Shown here piece by piece: positions 7,987-17,549 of a stretch of DNA of 49,295 nucleotides (its first letter is position 1; each line of letters begins with the position of its first letter). The stretch comes from Gilliamella bombicola (lineage in GTDB: Bacteria > Pseudomonadota > Gammaproteobacteria > Enterobacterales > Orbaceae). The position numbers and the translations under genes are program-made. The stretch spans positions 1,771 through 51,065 of the forward strand of contig NZ_FMAQ01000014.1 in NCBI RefSeq assembly GCF_900094945.1, given 5' to 3'. The notes below the pieces were generated by a model, which was given only the letters and a program-made list of their open reading frames with translations, did no database searches and was not told where the DNA came from.

Positions 7987-8021
7987 CCTCGACTGATGAG
8001 TATTTTTATCATGAGTCGAGG
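7987..8021. terminator. Hairpin between convergent genes
   Basis: A 13-bp inverted repeat with one mismatch (CCTCGACTGATGA against TCATGAGTCGAGG) around a 9-nt loop lies between the convergent histidine phosphatase gene and bepA. No long T-run is present on either side, so it is a probable two-way terminator or transcript-end stabiliser. Confidence 0.55.
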
Positions 8022-8045
8022 CGATATTGTTACAATTTAACCCCG

Positions 8046-9497
8046 TTATCGTGCGTAAGCTGCATAACGTTTTTGCAGTTGTTGTAATTGGTTGATTCTT
8101 GCATCAATTTTCGAAACCATCGTTTGATTACCTTTGGTTTGGTTTTTCGCATTTTGTAATATTGTGATTGCTTGTTTAAAATTTCCTCTTAATGCGCTGA
8201 TTTCTGCTTGTGCACTCATTTCTTGCGCTCTTGAACGTATTCCTCCATAAGCAGTAACAAGTAAATCCCAACCATTGATATCGTCATTATGGTCGAAAGT
8301 GTAACGATGCAATAAACTCACCGCTTGTTGATAATTTTGGTTTTTTATGTACGCATTTGCTAGATTTAATTGCAATGCCGAGCTATCGGGTGCTTTTTTT
8401 AACGCCGCTTGTAGGCGAGCAATGGCTGCATTGTTATTATTGAGCGCTAAATCAATATCTGTCATTAAGTCGATATACCAAATATTATTAGGATCACTGT
8501 CTAGTAACGGTTGTAATTGTTGTTTAGCTTTTTGGTTATTACCGCTTACGTTGTCAGTTAATGCGTTGCCATAAATAGCGGCAATATTACTTTGTTCATT
8601 GTTTAGCTTTTTGTAATCCTGTATGAGTAGTTTACCGGCATTTTTTTTGTTATTGATTAAAATTGCTAATCGTGCTTTTGCTAAATAATAGTTTAATGAA
8701 GGTGTTACGTTCTTTTTGTCGTATTGTAATGTGCGGTTGCGAATGTCGGTTATTCGGCTGTTAGGGAGTGGGTGAGTGAGTAATATTTCGGGTGGTTTGC
8801 TACTAAAACGACTTTGATCGGCTAGTTTTTGTAAAAACTCCGATGAAGCATAAGGATCAAATCCTGCTTTTGATAGCGTTCTAAGACCAACTCGATCGGC
8901 TTCTTGTTCGTTACTTTGTGTAAAGCTAATCATATTTTGCGCCGAACCTGCCATAGTACTTGTTATTGCAGCCATTCCCGCTTCGGGATTTGCTAAAGTC
9001 AGTAAGATAGAACCTAATGTTGCTCCCCATACATAAGGGCTGTTGCGGTTTTGGTTTTCCATTGCTCGGGCTAAGTGGCGTTGGGTGACGTGTCCAATTT
9101 CGTGCGCCATGACTGAAGCTAATTGACTTTCGTTGTCGGTATCTAATATCAATTGTGAATGAATGACGACATTCCCACCAAAGAAAGCAAAGGCGTTAAG
9201 TACATCGCTTTTCATAATGTAAAATTGAAAAGGGGTTTTTACTGATTCTGATTTAGTGACTAATTTTTTGCCTAAGTCATTAATATATTGGTTTAAAACT
9301 GGATCGTTAATAATTGGTGCACTGGCACGTAACATTCGTACGTAGTAATCGCCCATTTCCATTTCTTGGCCAATGCTGAGGGTTGTGGCCGCGGCAGTAC
9401 CCATGTCTGGTAGGTTGATGTTATCAGCATAAACGATAGGTGTGCTTTGTAATAATAACGAGGCAGATAGAGTAAATGCCATGACTTTTTTTAACAT
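8046..9497 (-). CDS. bepA: Outer-membrane assembly metalloprotease/chaperone BepA (M48, TPR)
   Basis: Periplasmic zinc protease that promotes LptD and beta-barrel assembly and degrades stalled substrates. The 483-residue protein (E. coli BepA has 487) starts with a signal peptide ending near IVYA|DN. An M48 domain follows with HEIGH at residues 132-136 (two His ligands and the catalytic Glu) and the third ligand in SNEQEADRVGL. LTHPLPNSR carries the regulatory His known in this family. The C-terminal half is a tetratricopeptide-repeat array. It is monocistronic: convergent with the phosphatase gene on one side and separated by 205 bp with a terminator from proS on the other. Confidence 0.94.
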   Translation of the reverse strand: MLKKVMAFTLSASLLLQSTPIVYADNINLPDMGTAAATTLSIGQEMEMGDYYVRMLRASAPIINDPVLNQYINDLGKKLVTKSESVKTPFQFYIMKSDVLNAFAFFGGNVVIHSQLILDTDNESQLASVMAHEIGHVTQRHLARAMENQNRNSPYVWGATLGSILLTLANPEAGMAAITSTMAGSAQNMISFTQSNEQEADRVGLRTLSKAGFDPYASSEFLQKLADQSRFSSKPPEILLTHPLPNSRITDIRNRTLQYDKKNVTPSLNYYLAKARLAILINNKKNAGKLLIQDYKKLNNEQSNIAAIYGNALTDNVSGNNQKAKQQLQPLLDSDPNNIWYIDLMTDIDLALNNNNAAIARLQAALKKAPDSSALQLNLANAYIKNQNYQQAVSLLHRYTFDHNDDINGWDLLVTAYGGIRSRAQEMSAQAEISALRGNFKQAITILQNAKNQTKGNQTMVSKIDARINQLQQLQKRYAAYAR

Positions 9498-9636
9498 TAT
9501 TTCAACCCATTGAGATAAGATTTATTTTGATTTATTTTAGCTGAAAAAAAACACAATATCACTTTGAATTTGTAATCGAATTTAGCTTTTTAGTGGTTGC
9601 TTAGGTAATGATGGTTTGGGGTACGATAAAAAATGC

Positions 9637-9676
9637 AAAAGCACAACAGTAATTGGTTTATTGCAGTTGTGCTTTT
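9637..9676 (-). terminator. Rho-independent terminator of proS
   Basis: AAAAGCACAAC (9637-9647) pairs perfectly with GTTGTGCTTTT (9666-9676). The inner part can extend the stem further. Read on the minus strand it is followed by a T-rich tail (TTTTGCATTTTTT) and lies 27 bp after the proS stop codon. Confidence 0.85.
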
Positions 9677-9702
9677 AGGCTGTTTAGTAAGTTATTTGAA
9701 CG

Positions 9703-11424
9703 TTAAACTAATTGAGTGCGATGTTTGATAAAGTCGATAATATTATCTGTTTTTACCATTTGTTTGTCGCCACCAGCGCGATGTTTGTATTCAACCTCGC
9801 CGTTTTCAAGGTTACGCTCACCAATGACAATTGTGTGTGGAATACCAATTAGTTCCGCATCAGCAAACATTACTCCTGGGCGCTCTTTGCGGTCGTCAAA
9901 GAGAACTTCAATGCCAGCAGCTTGTAGATCAGCGTAAAGTTTTTCGGCCGTGGCTTGGACTTTTTCTGATTTGTGCATATTCATTGGAATAATTACGACA
10001 CTAAATGGCGCAATGGCTTCAGGCCAAACAATACCACGTTCATCATGGCATTGTTCAATTGCTGCTGCCACAATTCGGCTAACCCCAATACCGTAGCAAC
10101 CCATGATCATGACGTGATTTTGCCCATCTTCGCCTTGTACAGTGGCTTTCATTGCTTGTGAGTATTTTGTACCAAGTTGGAAGATATGCCCAACTTCAAT
10201 CCCTCGTTTGATTTGTAATGTTCCTTTGCCATCAGGACTAATGTCACCTTCAACCACGTTGCGGATATCTTCAATACGTGGCAGGGCAACGTCGCGTTCC
10301 CAATTAATATTGAAGTAGTGTTTGTGGTCAATATTTGCACCCGCACCAAAGTCGCTCATGACTGCAACATCACGGTCGATGATGATTGGCATATTTAAGT
10401 TAATTGGTCCTAATGAGCCTGGCCCTGCATTCACAATCGCACGGATTTCTTCTTCGGTTGCAAATTCTAGTGGTGAGGCTACGATATCAATTTTTTCGGC
10501 TTTGATTTCGTTTAAGGTGTGGTCTCCACGGACTAATAGCGCAACAAGTTTGTGACCGCTTTCTTTTGTGGCTTTCACCATTAGGGTTTTCACGGTTTTT
10601 TCAATTGGTAAATTGAATTGTTCAACTAATTCTTCAATCGTTTTGGCGTTTGGTGTCTCAACCAGTTCCATTGCTTTAGTCGGCGCTGAGCGTTTTTGTG
10701 TTGGCGCTTGTGCTTGGGCCATTTCGATATTAGCAGCATAGTCCGATTCTGTTGAAAACACGATGTCGTCTTCACCACTGTCGGCCAATACTTGGAATTC
10801 ATGTGACCAGTTACCACCAATCGATCCTGTGTCAGCTCGCACTGCTCTAAAGTTTAAACCTGCGCGAGTAAATACAGCGCTATAGGCTTTGTACATATCA
10901 TCATAAGTTTCTTGCAATGATTCTTGTGTGGTATGGAAAGAGTATGCATCTTTCATAATAAATTCACGCGAACGCATCACACCAAAACGTGGGCGTACTT
11001 CATCACGAAATTTAGTTTGAATTTGATAGACATTAAGTGGTAATTGTTTGTACGAACTTACTTCATTACGGAGTAAGTCAGTAATCACTTCTTCATGGGT
11101 TGGACCCAACACAAAATCACGATCACCGCGGTCTTTAATCCGCAGTAGTTCTGGGCCATATTGTTCCCAACGTCCACTTTCTTGCCAAATATCAGCAGGC
11201 TGCACGACCGGCATTAATACTTCTATTGCTCCTGCTTTGTTCATCTCTTCACGAACAATATTTTCTACTTTTTTTAGTACTCGGTAACCAGTGGGAAGCC
11301 AAGTATATAAACCCGCAGCCACTTTACGGATCATGCCGGCACGTAACATTAATTGATGGCTAATGACTTCTGCATCAGCGGGGGTTTCTTTTAACGTTGA
11401 AAGAAGATATTTACTGGTTCGCAT
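9703..11424 (-). CDS. proS: Prolyl-tRNA synthetase
   Basis: Charges tRNA-Pro with proline. At 573 residues it is the bacterial type with the YbaK-like editing domain inserted in the class II catalytic core (E. coli has 572). Visible landmarks are [13 protein letters not shown] at the N-terminus, motif 2 ([25 protein letters not shown] region), the editing insertion between about residues 220 and 390, the [14 protein letters not shown] motif 3, and a C-terminal anticodon-binding domain ([16 protein letters not shown]). Its substrate tRNA-Pro(UGG) is also encoded in this window. It is monocistronic, with a strong terminator downstream. Confidence 0.97.
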   Translation of the reverse strand: MRTSKYLLSTLKETPADAEVISHQLMLRAGMIRKVAAGLYTWLPTGYRVLKKVENIVREEMNKAGAIEVLMPVVQPADIWQESGRWEQYGPELLRIKDRGDRDFVLGPTHEEVITDLLRNEVSSYKQLPLNVYQIQTKFRDEVRPRFGVMRSREFIMKDAYSFHTTQESLQETYDDMYKAYSAVFTRAGLNFRAVRADTGSIGGNWSHEFQVLADSGEDDIVFSTESDYAANIEMAQAQAPTQKRSAPTKAMELVETPNAKTIEELVEQFNLPIEKTVKTLMVKATKESGHKLVALLVRGDHTLNEIKAEKIDIVASPLEFATEEEIRAIVNAGPGSLGPINLNMPIIIDRDVAVMSDFGAGANIDHKHYFNINWERDVALPRIEDIRNVVEGDISPDGKGTLQIKRGIEVGHIFQLGTKYSQAMKATVQGEDGQNHVMIMGCYGIGVSRIVAAAIEQCHDERGIVWPEAIAPFSVVIIPMNMHKSEKVQATAEKLYADLQAAGIEVLFDDRKERPGVMFADAELIGIPHTIVIGERNLENGEVEYKHRAGGDKQMVKTDNIIDFIKHRTQLV

Positions 11425-11579
11425 AAATTTATCCCGAAAATAATTTATTTATAAATATAATAAAAATGTGAGCTAGTTTAGCAGTACCCAACGCAACACT
11501 AAAGCAATTTTATTGATAATTATTGTGAATCATAAAGATTAATTGTAAATTATCAGCATGAGTAATAAGAAAAATCGAT

Positions 11580-11984
11580 ATGAATAAATTAAATTTATCA
11601 CGCTTAGTGGCAGCCTTTTTTGTGGTTTTGGTATTATACCAACCAGTTAAATTTATTATCTATTATTTAACTGATTTTAGTTATGAAGAAATGATGGATC
11701 TTATGTGGGTGAATGAGCATGAATGTTATTACCCAGGTGAGTTGGACAGCGGCAAGTATCATTATGGCAAAGATTGTTCTATTTGCGAACAAATGAATCC
11801 ATATAAAAGTAACGGTATTTATATCAAAGATGGGAATGGCTATATTATTGGTAGTGATCTGATGAAAAAAGTTTATTTGAAAAGAAAACCTGATTACATT
11901 CCTTTAGAACGATTTACTGGTGGGGAACTGTACGTTAAGGATTTTGAATCAGGCATTACCTGTACCTTTTATTCATATAAGTAA
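11580..11984 (+). CDS. Unknown membrane-anchored protein, paralogue A
   Basis: I do not recognise this family. The 134-residue protein has one N-terminal hydrophobic segment (about residues 9-32, VAAFFVVLVLY then FIIYYL), most likely a signal anchor, and a mainly hydrophilic remainder that would be periplasmic. It shares with the next gene the pattern Y-x-PVK after the anchor, D-x-SY-x-E, a Cys, a Cys pair (DCSIC), KVYLKRKPDY, TGGEL, and a terminal G-I-x-C. The upstream sequence AGTAATAAGAAAA also recurs before the second copy, so the duplication included the ribosome-binding region. There is no strong Shine-Dalgarno. Codon use looks like that of the neighbours. It is not a recognisable toxin, immunity protein or lipoprotein (no lipobox). 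Confidence 0.75.
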   Translation: MNKLNLSRLVAAFFVVLVLYQPVKFIIYYLTDFSYEEMMDLMWVNEHECYYPGELDSGKYHYGKDCSICEQMNPYKSNGIYIKDGNGYIIGSDLMKKVYLKRKPDYIPLERFTGGELYVKDFESGITCTFYSYK

Positions 11985-12009
11985 TTTAGTAATAAGTAAT
12001 AAGAAAATA

Positions 12010-12411
12010 ATGAAACTAAAAAAATTAAAAATATCGCATATTATTTATGTGCTATTAGTCTTTGCTATACTCTATTATCCTGTGAAAATAACCAAATATT
12101 ATTTAATGGATTTAAGTTATGATGAAATTTTGGATTTTGGCTGGCGAGGAGATGGGTGCAAAACTAAAGATGGTAATTGGGTTGATTCTATCGATTGTCC
12201 TTGTGGCAGAGGATTGATGGAATCGGATGATCCTTATAATAAAATTAGTGATGAAGGGTATTTTTATTACAATGATGAGCTTTTGGGAAAAGTGACCCTA
12301 AAAAGAAAGCCAAGTTATTTTTCTGGTGATGAAATTTTAACAGGTGGCGAGTTAGAAATTGAGCATTTAGAAACAGGAATAATTTGTTATTATGATTCAA
12401 TTCTTGATTGA
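12010..12411 (+). CDS. Unknown membrane-anchored protein, paralogue B
   Basis: Tandem paralogue of the gene 25 bp upstream; function unknown. I chose the ATG at 12010, which gives 133 residues starting MKLKKLKISHIIYVLL. An open frame reaches back to 11920, but it overlaps the upstream gene and adds no homologous residues. There is one N-terminal membrane segment (about residues 9-30). Features shared with copy A are YYPVK, DLSYDEILDFGW, a lone Cys, a Cys pair (DCPCG, spacing C-x-C versus C-x-x-C in copy A), KVTLKRKPSY, LTGGELE and G-I-I-C. The conserved cysteines suggest disulfides in the periplasm. The two genes are probably co-transcribed. The family resembles small, fast-evolving envelope proteins, but I assign no role. 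Confidence 0.75.
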   Translation: MKLKKLKISHIIYVLLVFAILYYPVKITKYYLMDLSYDEILDFGWRGDGCKTKDGNWVDSIDCPCGRGLMESDDPYNKISDEGYFYYNDELLGKVTLKRKPSYFSGDEILTGGELEIEHLETGIICYYDSILD

Positions 12412-12709
12412 AATGCAATCTTTAATAATTAAGCTTTTAAAATTAGTTATTTTATAATTTTGGGATTTTCAACATTATTTTTTGTGCTATAAAGTCTTAA
12501 GTTTCAATAGGTTTAATCGCTATATTGTTTATGTCTTTTTTAATAAAAGATACTTTTTATTTGAAATTTCTCTTACTCGTTTTTTGCCAAAATTATTTAA
12601 ATATTCATTCCAAGCTTAATTATGTTATGGTGAAGTGCATAGTGTTTTCCTGTTATGAATAGATGTTTATTTACTTTAAAAATAAAAGATAATAATTTCA
12701 AGGAGTAAA
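12412..12709 (+). other. AT-rich intergenic region upstream of serine dehydratase
   Basis: About 300 bp with no supportable gene. It is strongly AT-rich. Only the Shine-Dalgarno AAGGAG just before the serine dehydratase ATG stands out. I see no clear riboswitch or operator. Confidence 0.5.
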
Positions 12710-14077
12710 ATGAGCTCAGTATTTGAAATATTTAAAATTGGTATTGGTCCTTCAAGTTCGCATACAGTTGGACCAATGAGAGCTGGGAAGGCGTTTGTTG
12801 ATCAACTAATTAGCAATGATATGATGTCATCGGTTACTAAAATTGTTGCTGATGTTTATGGTTCTTTGTCGTTAACAGGTAAAGGGCACCAAACTGATAT
12901 TGCTATTATTATGGGGTTAGCCGGTGAAAAACCTGATACTGTTGATATTGATAATATTCCTATTTTTATCGAAAAATTAAGACAAACTCACCGTTTACCG
13001 ATTTATCATAATCGTTACGAAATCGACTTTCCTTTGGATAGTTGTATGGTGTTTCATTCCAAATTTTTGCCATTACATGAAAACGGCATGACGTTGAGTG
13101 CCTATAATGGTGATACATTACTATTTCAAAAAACGTATTATTCCGTGGGCGGTGGTCAAATTGTTGAAGAGGAGCAATTTGGTTTGCAAAAACAAGACTC
13201 CGTAAAATTTCCTTATCCATTTTCTTCAGCCGAACAGTTACTAAAACATTGTGAAGATAATTCATTGTCAATTTCTAGTATTATGATGAAAAATGAGCTG
13301 CAATTACACACTTATGAAGAAATTGAAGATTATTTTTCGCGAGTTGGGAAAACTATTTTGGAATGTATCAAGCGTGGAATGAATACAGAAGGATTATTGC
13401 CTGGACCTCTAAAAGTCCCTCGTCGTGCGTTTTCGTTATATCGTCAATTATCTACAACCAAAGATAAAATTATTAGTGATCCTATGGTGGTTATTGATTG
13501 GGTAAATATGTTTGCGCTTGCCGTTAGTGAAGAAAATGCTGCTGGTGGTCGAGTGGTGACGGCGCCAACAAATGGAGCGTGTGGTATTATCCCAGCGGTG
13601 CTAGCTTATTATGATAAATTTATTAACGAAGTGACACCAGATATTTATATTCGATTTTTTCTAACTTGTGGTGCGATAGGGCAACTTTATCAAATCAATG
13701 CGTCTATTTCTGGTGCTGAAGTTGGATGTCAAGGAGAAGTGGGTGTTGCTTGTTCTATGGCTGCAGCAGGGCTTGCTGAGCTTTTAGGGGGTAATCCTGA
13801 GCAAGTTTGCATGGCTGCAGAAATCGCGATGGAACATAATTTAGGATTGACTTGCGATCCTGTCGCTGGTCAAGTTCAGGTACCTTGTATTGAGCGTAAT
13901 GCCATCGCTGCTGTAAAATCAATTAATGCAACGAGAATGGCTTTAAGGCGAATTACTGCGGCAAAAGTATCGTTAGATAAGGTGATTAAAACCATGTATG
14001 AAACAGGAAAAGATATGAATGCAAAATATCGAGAAACATCACGGGGTGGGCTAGCAATTACGGTTCACTGTAATTAA
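12710..14077 (+). CDS. sdaA: L-serine ammonia-lyase (single-chain, iron-sulfur type)
   Basis: Deaminates L-serine to pyruvate and ammonia using a [4Fe-4S] cluster rather than PLP. The 455-residue protein has the N-terminal beta domain ([32 protein letters not shown]) and the C-terminal catalytic alpha domain. Candidate cluster cysteines are C340, C382 and C393 (in EVGCQGE, LTCDPV, VPCIER), which match the three cluster ligands known in the family. The end [14 protein letters not shown] carries the C-terminal Cys tail that in homologues acts near the active site. A good AAGGAG lies upstream. SdaA, SdaB and TdcG are too alike to tell apart here. It would feed serine carbon into pyruvate. A hairpin at 14178 separates it from the convergent mpl. 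Confidence 0.94.
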   Translation: MSSVFEIFKIGIGPSSSHTVGPMRAGKAFVDQLISNDMMSSVTKIVADVYGSLSLTGKGHQTDIAIIMGLAGEKPDTVDIDNIPIFIEKLRQTHRLPIYHNRYEIDFPLDSCMVFHSKFLPLHENGMTLSAYNGDTLLFQKTYYSVGGGQIVEEEQFGLQKQDSVKFPYPFSSAEQLLKHCEDNSLSISSIMMKNELQLHTYEEIEDYFSRVGKTILECIKRGMNTEGLLPGPLKVPRRAFSLYRQLSTTKDKIISDPMVVIDWVNMFALAVSEENAAGGRVVTAPTNGACGIIPAVLAYYDKFINEVTPDIYIRFFLTCGAIGQLYQINASISGAEVGCQGEVGVACSMAAAGLAELLGGNPEQVCMAAEIAMEHNLGLTCDPVAGQVQVPCIERNAIAAVKSINATRMALRRITAAKVSLDKVIKTMYETGKDMNAKYRETSRGGLAITVHCN

Positions 14078-14177
14078 TTGGGTGTTATCAGATAAACTTT
14101 TTCAATTCTTGCCAATTTTATTCTGCGACATAATATAGCTATTATGTCGATTGCTTCATTCATGATATATTCTGTTT

Positions 14178-14209
14178 ATATGATATGCCCTGTGATAGGC
14201 ATATCATAT
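14178..14209. terminator. Perfect 12-bp hairpin between convergent genes
   Basis: ATATGATATGCC and GGCATATCATAT pair perfectly around an 8-nt loop, 100 bp after serine dehydratase and 21 bp from the mpl stop. There is no T-run, so it is a likely bidirectional terminator or 3'-end stabiliser. Confidence 0.6.
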
Positions 14210-14230
14210 GTTGCTATTAATATATCGTTA

Positions 14231-15622
14231 TTAAATTAATGGTTGATCTTCTTGATCTTTTATTTGTTTTTTTTCTAGACTTTCTACAATTTTGTTATGG
14301 ATGCCATTAAAGCCACCATTGCTCATAATTAAAATTGCATCTGTTGGTCGGGCTGATTTTGTGATCATTTCAACCAGTAAATCAAGGTCGCCAGTCCAGT
14401 AAGCCGGTTGAATACAAGCATCTACCACATCAGCAACTAACCAAGGCAGTTGTTCTGGTTGGAAGATGAAAATTTCGTCTGCACGTCCAAGCGATGGGGC
14501 TAGCTCATCTTTAGATATGCCTAATTTCATTGTGTTTGACCGGGGTTCGAGAACTGCTAAAATGCGGCGATTAGAGCCGATTTTGCTACGTAAAGCCTCT
14601 AATGTTGCTAAAATGGCTGTTGGGTGGTGTGCAAAGTCGTCATAGATTTCGATGTTATTAACTTCACCATAGAGCTCTAAACGTCTTTTTGCATTAATAA
14701 ACGAACCTAATGCTAAGCAGGCGTCAGCCGGTTCAATACCCACATTATGAGCAGCTGCAATCGCCATTACTGCATTATGCATATTATGTTCGCCTACTAA
14801 TGAATATTTGACTTCACCTACTTTTTTATTCTTATAGAGAACAGCAAAATGGCTTGCATCATTGCTGATGCGTTGGGCTAACCAACCTGTTTCTGATTCA
14901 GTAAATACTTGTTCGCTCCAATAGCCTTTAGCCAATACTTGTTTTAAATTTACATCTTCTTGTGGCGAGATGATTAGTCCTTTACTTGGTACTAAACGAA
15001 CTAGATGGTGAAATTGTTTTTGAATTGAACTTAAATCATCAAAAATATCTGCATGATCAAATTCTAAATTGTTCATGATCAATGTTTTAGGGCAGTAGTG
15101 CATGAATTTTGAACGTTTGTCAAAGAATGAACAGTCATATTCGTCCGCTTCAATAACAAAAAAATTACCTTCACCTAATCTTGCTGAAACATCAAAGTTG
15201 CCAGGTACGCCACCAATCACAAAACCTTGTTTATAACCTTGTTTTTCCAAAATCCAATTAACCATCCCTGCAGTTGTGGTTTTGCCATGTGTTCCAGCCA
15301 CAGCAATCACCCAACGATCACGTAATACATTATCATGTAGCCATTGTGGTGCTGAAATATAAGGAATGTTATTGTCCAAAATATATTCAACGCAAGGATT
15401 CCCTCGTGATAGGGCATTGCCGATGATGACTAAATCTGGTGTAGATGTTAGTTGTGATGGTTCATATCCTTCAATGATATCAATATGCTCTTTTTGTAAA
15501 AGTGTGCTCATTGGTGGGTAAACATTTTTATCTGAGCCTGTTACTTTGTGACCTAGAGAACGGGCTATTAATGCAATCCCAGCCATAAATGTGCCACAAA
15601 TTCCAAGAATATGAATGTGCAT
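14231..15622 (-). CDS. mpl: UDP-N-acetylmuramate:L-Ala-gamma-D-Glu-meso-DAP ligase Mpl
   Basis: Peptidoglycan-recycling ligase that attaches the recovered murein tripeptide to UDP-MurNAc in the cytoplasm. The 463-residue protein is a Mur ligase: an N-terminal Rossmann domain starting MHIHILGICGTFMAG, the ATP-binding AGTHGKTT around residues 109-116, ADEYDCSFFDKRSKF, FDHADIFDD and YDDFAHHPTAI in the C-terminal domain. The IGGVPGNFDVSARLG block is typical of Mpl rather than MurC. It stands alone, with 118 bp to the upstream recJ. With envC in the same window, it shows an active murein turnover pathway. Confidence 0.95.
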   Translation of the reverse strand: MHIHILGICGTFMAGIALIARSLGHKVTGSDKNVYPPMSTLLQKEHIDIIEGYEPSQLTSTPDLVIIGNALSRGNPCVEYILDNNIPYISAPQWLHDNVLRDRWVIAVAGTHGKTTTAGMVNWILEKQGYKQGFVIGGVPGNFDVSARLGEGNFFVIEADEYDCSFFDKRSKFMHYCPKTLIMNNLEFDHADIFDDLSSIQKQFHHLVRLVPSKGLIISPQEDVNLKQVLAKGYWSEQVFTESETGWLAQRISNDASHFAVLYKNKKVGEVKYSLVGEHNMHNAVMAIAAAHNVGIEPADACLALGSFINAKRRLELYGEVNNIEIYDDFAHHPTAILATLEALRSKIGSNRRILAVLEPRSNTMKLGISKDELAPSLGRADEIFIFQPEQLPWLVADVVDACIQPAYWTGDLDLLVEMITKSARPTDAILIMSNGGFNGIHNKIVESLEKKQIKDQEDQPLI

Positions 15623-15740
15623 TTTGTATCCTTAATGTTGTATAAATTTTATATTGATGACATTGGGTACTATTGTCGATCTGGTCAGCAATTAGATGAA
15701 TATTCAGCGCAACTTTGCAATTATAATCGATCCTAGTTGC

Positions 15741-17477
15741 TTATGCGATAGGCCATAGATGCTTAATGACTAAATTTAGTGCTTGGTTGCCGCGAAATTC
15801 ATCAACATCTAAATGATAAATTATTTTTACATTTTTTATTGATTGATCAGGCCATTGCTGTCTATTTACATTAAAACATATCCCCTCAATAAGTGGACCT
15901 CCATTTTGGGGCTCTAATACCAATTTAAGGTGTTTGTCGGCCAATAATCGTTGTTGATGAATAATAAATTCACCATCAAAAATGGGAGTACAAAACCCTT
16001 CGCCCCATGGGCCCGATTCTTTTACTTGCTTGGCAATTGCGTAAGTAAAATCTTGGCTATCTATTTCACCATCAGTTTCAATAACCTGTTTTAGTAAATC
16101 AGGTTTTAATCGTGTGTCTAAGAGTGCTTCAATGCTGATTTTAAAACGTTCTAAATCTTCTTCGCGAATAGTTAATCCAACCGCCATTGCGTGGCCACCA
16201 AAGCTGGTTATTAAATCAGGGTGTTGCTGATTTAACTCATCAATAAGATCTCGCAGGTGTAGCCCTTTAATTGAGCGACCAGAGCCTTTTAAAAAACCGT
16301 CTTGCGTTGAGGCAAATGATATAACTGGTCGATAATATTTATCTTTTAAACGTGACGATAAAATGCCAATAATACCTTGGTGCCATTCAGGGTGATAAAA
16401 CACAAGTAAGTTAGGAATGGAGGTGTTTTGTTTTTCAACTTCTTCAATAAACGATAAAGCTTCTTCATGCATCGTTTGTTCAATGAGCTTTCGATCGTTA
16501 TTGAGATTATCAAGATCTGCGGCTTTGTTGATAGCTGAATCATAATTATCGCAAAGTAATAATTGAACGCCCAATGCCATATTGTCCATTCTACCTGCAG
16601 CGTTTAATCTTGGCGCTATATAAAAAGCCAAATCTGTTGAAGTTAAAGAAGCTTGATCTTTTTTAGCGATATGTAATAAGGCTTTGATACCTTCACTACA
16701 ATATCCAGATCGAATTCTGTTTATACCTTGGTGAACTAAAATGCGATTATTGTGATCAAGTTTAACCACATCGGCAATAGTACCTAAAGCAACTAAATCT
16801 AATAAATTTGCCACATTATATTCGGTCAAATTCTTGTCAGCAAACCAGTTTTCTTGTCGTAATTTTGCGCGTAAAGCTAGCATAAAATAAAAAGCTACAC
16901 CCACTCCGGCTAAATGCTTGGATGGAAAACTACAATTAGGTAAATTAGGGTTGATTATTGCATCGGCATTAGGTAATTGCTCGGGGCATAAATGGTGGTC
17001 GGTAATAATTACCGATAAATTTGATTGTTTGGCAAAATCAACAGCCTCAGTGGCAGAAATTCCATTGTCAACGGTAATAATGAGCTGGGCTTTTTGTAGA
17101 ATAGCTTTTTTTACAACCGATATACTTAATCCATACCCATCGTCAAAGCGATCTGGAATGATGTAATCAACAAATTGACAGCCCATATTTTTAAGTGCTC
17201 TAACTGTTAAGGCTGTGCTTGTAGCGCCGTCGGTATCAAAATCGCCAACAATCATGATGTGTTCATTATTCTTCATTGCTGAATAAAGAATTTCAACGGC
17301 TTTTTCAATACCTTCTAATTTATTGTAATTGCACAGATTGCGCGTGCTGTAGTCAAGCTCTTGCATGCTAGTAATGCCACGCAAGGCATAAATTCGCTGC
17401 AATAATAGCGGAATATCATTAGTAAATTCTGGATATACTTCAACTAATCTACGGTGTATTAATTTATTTTTTTTCAT
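15741..17477 (-). CDS. recJ: Single-stranded-DNA-specific exonuclease RecJ
   Basis: 5'-3' exonuclease on single-stranded DNA, used in RecF-pathway recombination, mismatch repair and base-excision repair. The 578 residues include the DHH-family motif GDFDTDGATST (about residues 78-88), TVDNGI, and the name-giving DHH at residues 160-162. PRLNAAGRMD and a C-terminal DHHA1/OB region with SFGGHAMAVG follow. Length matches E. coli RecJ (577). The order xerD-dsbC-recJ is the same as in E. coli. The ATG has no Shine-Dalgarno. A perfect 9-bp hairpin (17485-17508) ends seven bases before it, so translation may depend on unfolding or on coupling with dsbC. Confidence 0.96.
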   Translation of the reverse strand: MKKNKLIHRRLVEVYPEFTNDIPLLLQRIYALRGITSMQELDYSTRNLCNYNKLEGIEKAVEILYSAMKNNEHIMIVGDFDTDGATSTALTVRALKNMGCQFVDYIIPDRFDDGYGLSISVVKKAILQKAQLIITVDNGISATEAVDFAKQSNLSVIITDHHLCPEQLPNADAIINPNLPNCSFPSKHLAGVGVAFYFMLALRAKLRQENWFADKNLTEYNVANLLDLVALGTIADVVKLDHNNRILVHQGINRIRSGYCSEGIKALLHIAKKDQASLTSTDLAFYIAPRLNAAGRMDNMALGVQLLLCDNYDSAINKAADLDNLNNDRKLIEQTMHEEALSFIEEVEKQNTSIPNLLVFYHPEWHQGIIGILSSRLKDKYYRPVISFASTQDGFLKGSGRSIKGLHLRDLIDELNQQHPDLITSFGGHAMAVGLTIREEDLERFKISIEALLDTRLKPDLLKQVIETDGEIDSQDFTYAIAKQVKESGPWGEGFCTPIFDGEFIIHQQRLLADKHLKLVLEPQNGGPLIEGICFNVNRQQWPDQSIKNVKIIYHLDVDEFRGNQALNLVIKHLWPIA

Positions 17478-17484
17478 ATTTTAT

Positions 17485-17508
17485 ATGCTAGCGTGTTGGC
17501 GCTAGCAT
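17485..17508 (-). promoter_or_regulatory. Perfect 9-bp hairpin just upstream of the recJ start
   Basis: ATGCTAGCG and CGCTAGCAT pair around a 6-nt loop between dsbC and recJ. On the mRNA it ends seven nucleotides before the recJ ATG, in place of a ribosome-binding site. There is no T-run. It resembles the hairpin before rluA in position, not in sequence. Candidate roles are a partial terminator after dsbC or translational control of recJ. Confidence 0.55.
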
Positions 17509-17549
17509 GTATTATGTTTTAATTTTTAACAGAAATAATTTGTTAATTG

